Shown in pieces: positions 5,105 through 7,923 of a DNA stretch of 7,923 nt. The position numbers and the translations under genes were made by a program. How positions within the stretch are numbered: position 1 is the first letter of the stretch; every line of letters starts with the position of its first letter. Source of the stretch: Minisyncoccota bacterium (GTDB taxonomy: Bacteria; Patescibacteriota; Minisyncoccia; Minisyncoccales; GWA2-38-27); contig JAQUNM010000025.1 of NCBI GenBank assembly GCA_028717605.1, positions 1-7,923 of the forward strand, written 5' to 3'. The notes below the pieces were generated by a model. It saw nothing but the letters and a program-made list of their open reading frames with translations. It made no database searches and was not told the DNA's origin.

Positions 5105-5504
5105 ATCAATAATTAAAGAATTTATTAGTTTTATTGATGCTGAAATAGAGGAAATTTCTTTTCAAGAAAATATTCTTTATGTTAACTTGAAAGCGTTCGG
5201 GTTGACAGAGATATTAGATGATATCCAGTATCTTTTAAAAAAGATTATTGCGAAGAAAACTGGTCAGTTTTTCTACCTTCATTTAGACATTAATGGATAC
5301 AAAAAAAAGAAAGAAGAGCAATTAAAACAAGCAGTCCAAATTATTGCCGATCAAGTAGCTTTATTTAAAAAAGAAAAGATTCTGAATCCTATGCCTGCTT
5401 ACGAGAGAAGAATTATCCATTTAGAATTAGCTTCTAGAACAGATATCAAAACCGAAAGCATTGGAGAAAGCAAAGAAAGAAAAGTTATTATTCGGCCTGT
5501 TTAG
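5091..5504 (+). CDS. Jag/KhpB-like RNA-binding protein with degenerate KH and R3H domains
   Basis: A 137-residue protein that resembles the C-terminal two thirds of Jag/KhpB, an RNA-binding regulator of cell elongation and division that is commonly encoded after yidC. The R3H domain (about 75-137) is clear: 'LNPMPAYERRIIHLELASR' (98-116) carries the R-xxx-H motif (R106, H110), followed by 'TESIGESKERKVIIRP'. The preceding KH-type region (about 15-70) keeps 'DDIQYLLKKII' but lacks a recognisable GxxG loop. The Jag-N domain is absent. The gene overlaps yidC by 14 bases. No Shine-Dalgarno precedes the ATG, which follows an A-rich run; the only GGAGG lies inside the first codons. Its 3' end overlaps the convergent 112-residue gene by 17 bases. 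The family call rests mainly on R3H and context. Confidence 0.8.
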   Translation: MEETKSIIKEFISFIDAEIEEISFQENILYVNLKAFGLTEILDDIQYLLKKIIAKKTGQFFYLHLDINGYKKKKEEQLKQAVQIIADQVALFKKEKILNPMPAYERRIIHLELASRTDIKTESIGESKERKVIIRPV

Positions 5505-5826
5505 AGTTTCTTAAATGAGAATAAACACTTAAAGACCAGACAGGAATTATTCCACCAATAATAGGAATAATTTCACCTAAAGAAGCTAATCCTAATTTTT
5601 TAATAATTTTTTTGCTTATTTCTTCGGTTATTTTTTTAGAGTCTTTTTTCTTTAAAAACGTACCAGTATGAGCGAACATTAATCCTCCTAAGAAAAAACC
5701 ACCTATTATATTTAAAAAACTAAGGAGATCAAGCCCTGTTAGTAATAAAACTAGGCTTATCGTGTCCATTATTAAAGCTATAAGAATCATTAAAATAATG
5801 GTTGGGCTGAAAAAACCTTTATTCAT
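5488..5826 (-). CDS. Small integral membrane protein of unknown function in the VirB4 module
   Basis: I do not recognise a named family. The 112-residue product has hydrophobic segments at about 8-30 and 34-53, a lysine-rich hydrophilic stretch (58-77, 'LKKKDSKKITEEISKKIIKK'), and a third hydrophobic part (80-101) with a Gly/Pro pattern 'GEIIPIIGGIIPVWSLSVY', which could be a re-entrant or third membrane segment. The C-terminus is polar. It starts eight bases before the end of the VirB4-like gene, so it is probably translated with it and may be a membrane component of the same apparatus; that is inference. An AAAAGAG stretch about 12 bases upstream is a weak ribosome site. The 3' end overlaps jag in convergent orientation. 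Confidence 0.75.
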   Translation of the reverse strand: MNKGFFSPTIILMILIALIMDTISLVLLLTGLDLLSFLNIIGGFFLGGLMFAHTGTFLKKKDSKKITEEISKKIIKKLGLASLGEIIPIIGGIIPVWSLSVYSHLRNSKQAE

Positions 5827-7603
5827 AAGCTTGTTTAGCTCTTTTTATCTTTTGGACTTCTTCAGGAGAAGTAGTAATAATTTGGTCTTCAGTATAAGAG
5901 GCAATGATTCTTATTAAAGCATGTTTAGTTCCAGCAAAGAAGATTCCTTCTCCTATCGGCGATTCTAAAAGAAGCATTTTCTCTTCATCAGTTAAACTAA
6001 AGGATTTTTGCACGACATCAATAGTAGCTGGGCTTTGTTTTAGTAACATTATTAAAGAAGAATTGGTAACAATTGGTTGTCCATAAGAAGACTTCATAAA
6101 GTCATTAACGTCTTGAGTGATAGTGGTTACTCCTAACCAATACTTTCTAGCTCTTTTTACAGTGCCAAACAAGAAAGAGGCACTATCCTCGCTTTTCATT
6201 AGCCACCAAGCTTCGTCTACCACTAAAAGTCTTTTTTTATGAGTGGAAGTAATGGTTTTCCAAATATATCTTAAAACAGTGAAAAGAGCCATTGGTCTTA
6301 ATTCTTCCTCCATATCTCTGGTACCGAAAACGACTAAACGATTATTTATTTGGACATTTGATTGGTGATTGAAAAAATTAGAGTAAGCTCCTTTAGTAAA
6401 CTTTTGTAATCTTCTTACTAAAGATTCAGTCCCTTCCATTGTTAAAAGAATATCTTCGAAGTCAGTCATTATTGGGAAAGGAAGCTCTTTCCCCCACAAA
6501 AGAGGATTACTTTCAGGGGTTATATCTTTAGCCGCATAAGTCTCATTTAGGGCCCTATCTATAATACCATCTTCTTCAGGGCTAAGACCTCCTAGCATTA
6601 ATCTTATTAAACCCACCAAGTTTACAATATTAGATCTTAAAACAGACTCAGCTGTTTCATCTTCTCCTGGTTGGGGAAGGTCAAAAGGATTTAAATGATG
6701 ACTAGAGGATAGAGACATATTAAAAAAAGAACCACCTACCGCGTCTGATAAAAATCTATATTCGTTTTCAGGGTCAATAATAATAACATCTACTCCTAAC
6801 ATTAAGTATCTTAGTAATTCTAGTTTTACAGCATAGCTTTTACCAGAACCAGATACAGCAAAAATACAAGCATTAGCATTGGGTAAAGTAAATCGATCAA
6901 ATAAAACCAAAGAGCTATTGTGTTTATTAATACCATAAAGAATGCCATCTCCAGAACTTAAATCAAAAGAAACAAAAGGAAACGTGCTAGAAAGAGGAGC
7001 TGTATTCATGGCATTAGAAATCATTAAAGCATTAATACCGTACGGAGAAGTGCAAATAAAGCCATCTTTTTGTTGATGAAGAGCAGGTTTTAAATAAATT
7101 AGTCTTGATTCTAATACTGACCTTATCTCTGTTTCTACTTCTTTTAACTCTGCTTCTGACTTGCCAAAGACAGTAATATATAAGCTTAAATGGAACATTC
7201 TTTCTTGAGCTGATTGAAGTTTATCTCTCAAATCTTCTAAGTCCTGAAAAGCTATCTCTAAAGAAGGGTCTCTAATTAATCCTTTTTCTTGTCTTTCTGA
7301 TAAATCAGCTTGGACCTCAGTAACTCTTTTCCTTAATTGTTTTAACACTGTGGAGGTGTCTACAGGATGAAGATGAAAAGAAATGTCCATTGGTAGGTTA
7401 GTATTAATAATTGGAGACATCCAGCCAGTGGTTAAATATCTTGGAAAAGAAAAGATAAAATAGGTTCTAGACAAAACCTCTCCTATTTTAAGGTTGTTTT
7501 GGCTAATTTCAATTAAAGAAGGAGAAATAAGGTCTATTATTTCTATTGTTCCTTCTTGCTCTATAACAGGAATGGTTTTTTTATTTAAAAATGGTAATTT
7601 CAT
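5819..7603 (-). CDS. VirB4/TraC-family type IV secretion ATPase
   Basis: A 594-residue ATPase of the VirB4/TrbE/TraC group, which powers assembly or transport in type IV secretion and conjugation systems. The N-terminal part (about 40-215) resembles the CagE/TrbE/VirB domain, with a charged, probably coiled-coil stretch at about 85-140. The motor domain has Walker A AVSGSGKS (249-256), 'DVIIIDPENEY' (272-282), Walker B 'RLLVVDEAWWLM' (458-469, D463/E464) and 'TTITQDVNDF' (493-502). The first Walker A residue is Ala rather than Gly. No membrane segment is obvious. It overlaps the upstream TraC-like gene by ATGA and the downstream small membrane protein by eight bases, and no Shine-Dalgarno precedes it, so coupling is likely. 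Base composition is richer in G+C than dnaA/dnaN. It could serve conjugation, DNA uptake or another export function; the sequence does not decide. Confidence 0.9.
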   Translation of the reverse strand: MKLPFLNKKTIPVIEQEGTIEIIDLISPSLIEISQNNLKIGEVLSRTYFIFSFPRYLTTGWMSPIINTNLPMDISFHLHPVDTSTVLKQLRKRVTEVQADLSERQEKGLIRDPSLEIAFQDLEDLRDKLQSAQERMFHLSLYITVFGKSEAELKEVETEIRSVLESRLIYLKPALHQQKDGFICTSPYGINALMISNAMNTAPLSSTFPFVSFDLSSGDGILYGINKHNSSLVLFDRFTLPNANACIFAVSGSGKSYAVKLELLRYLMLGVDVIIIDPENEYRFLSDAVGGSFFNMSLSSSHHLNPFDLPQPGEDETAESVLRSNIVNLVGLIRLMLGGLSPEEDGIIDRALNETYAAKDITPESNPLLWGKELPFPIMTDFEDILLTMEGTESLVRRLQKFTKGAYSNFFNHQSNVQINNRLVVFGTRDMEEELRPMALFTVLRYIWKTITSTHKKRLLVVDEAWWLMKSEDSASFLFGTVKRARKYWLGVTTITQDVNDFMKSSYGQPIVTNSSLIMLLKQSPATIDVVQKSFSLTDEEKMLLLESPIGEGIFFAGTKHALIRIIASYTEDQIITTSPEEVQKIKRAKQAYE

Positions 7604-7923
7604 TTTATTAATTCTGGTGGTATCTCAGGGAAGTATCCTGATTCTGCCTCTGAAACATGGTGTAAACTCCACAAAAGCTCTATTATTTCTAAGCTATTTA
7701 AAGGAATGGCTTGTAGTCCGCAGCCTCTTAATCCCAGTATAACAAACTCTGTTCTTTGTAATAATTGAGCCTTATTTCTTTGAAACTTTTCATCAGTTTG
7801 CTCTTCTTTATCTTTTTTAGATTTTATTTCTAAAGAAGAGAAAGGGACAGTAACAAAAAAATTTTTCTGCATTATTGTTCCGCCTTCCATTATTTTTTTT
7901 ATAAACTTACCATATTCTGAAAC
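7600..7923 (-). CDS. TraC-like type IV secretion protein, C-terminal part (cut by window edge)
   Basis: The reading frame stays open to the right edge, giving 107 visible residues that begin VSEYGKFIKKIMEGGTIMQK. The ATG at 7890 is therefore probably an internal methionine, not the start. 'EYGKFIKKIMEGGTIMQKNF' and 'FVTVPFSSLE' look like the middle of the TraC-like proteins that sit directly before VirB4 in many Patescibacteria, and 'RTEFVILGLRGCGLQAIPLNSLEIIELLW' followed by 'PEIPPEL' looks like their C-terminus. I expect a substantially longer protein whose 5' end lies outside. Between the two conserved parts is a charged, low-complexity linker (about 'KSKKDKEEQTDEKFQRNK'). The TGA stop overlaps the VirB4 ATG by 4 bases. 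The protein probably acts together with the ATPase; the family call is from memory of the pattern. Confidence 0.75.
   Translation of the reverse strand, partial: VSEYGKFIKKIMEGGTIMQKNFFVTVPFSSLEIKSKKDKEEQTDEKFQRNKAQLLQRTEFVILGLRGCGLQAIPLNSLEIIELLWSLHHVSEAESGYFPEIPPELIK

Noticed and set aside
3807..5504. Alternative genetic code (UGA = Gly or Trp)
   Set aside because: UGA stops end rnpA and yidD at family-typical positions within ATGA overlaps, and no conserved Gly or Trp position uses TGA in the genes read.
5904..6086. Plus-strand open frames within virB4 (also 7494-7742)
   Set aside because: Antisense to conserved VirB4 motifs or to the VirB4/TraC-like junction; no independent support.
1..7923. 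CRISPR array, tRNA, rRNA, insertion sequence or attachment site
   Set aside because: I saw no regularly spaced repeats, no cloverleaf or rRNA-like segments, no transposase and no terminal inverted repeats. Nearly all bases are accounted for by protein genes.

Overview
The window looks like the replication-origin neighbourhood of a small, very AT-rich bacterial genome. It is most consistent with a Candidate Phyla Radiation (Patescibacteria) organism. The pointers are minimal-length versions of core proteins (36-residue L34, 231-residue YidC, a Jag-like protein without its N-terminal domain), extreme gene packing, an SPFH protein beside dnaN, and a TraC-like/VirB4 pair of the kind often seen in these genomes. 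UGA acts as an ordinary stop at four junctions (dnaN, rnpA, yidD, traC-like), so the UGA=Gly code of Gracilibacteria/Absconditabacteria does not fit. The lineage call is inference from gene content, not a tree.

Layout. Transcribed leftward from the centre: dnaA (2336-3682), dnaN (1063-2190) and an SPFH/Band-7 membrane protein gene (25-987). Transcribed rightward from the centre: rpmH (3807-3917, short and easily missed), rnpA, yidD, yidC and a jag/khpB-like gene ending at 5504. This is the classical rnpA-rpmH-oriC-dnaA-dnaN arrangement. Beyond it, on the minus strand and convergent with jag, lies a putative secretion/conjugation module: a TraC-like protein cut by the right edge (7600-7923), a VirB4-type ATPase (5819-7603) and an unassigned 112-residue membrane protein (5488-5826).

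All noncoding DNA is around the origin and SPFH: 1-24, 988-1062, 2191-2335 (about 86% A+T) and 3683-3806 (very A+T rich). From 3807 to 7923 there is not one intergenic base. The dnaA-dnaN gap carries the only perfect TTATNCACA DnaA box I found, next to a TAA-repeat tract resembling DnaA-trios and just ahead of dnaN. A near-box, TTATTAACA, occurs in both gaps flanking dnaA.

The rpmH operon has a near-consensus promoter whose predicted start site falls on the A of the ATG, so its mRNA is probably leaderless. dnaA and dnaN also lack Shine-Dalgarno sequences, while SPFH and yidC have strong ones. The rightward operon links ribosome assembly (L34), tRNA maturation (RNase P protein) and membrane insertion (YidD, YidC), with an RNA-binding protein at its end. 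I see no wholly unknown system. The most interesting items are the compact origin/promoter architecture, the leaderless signal, the shortened L34, the degenerate KH domain, and the secretion module facing the origin.
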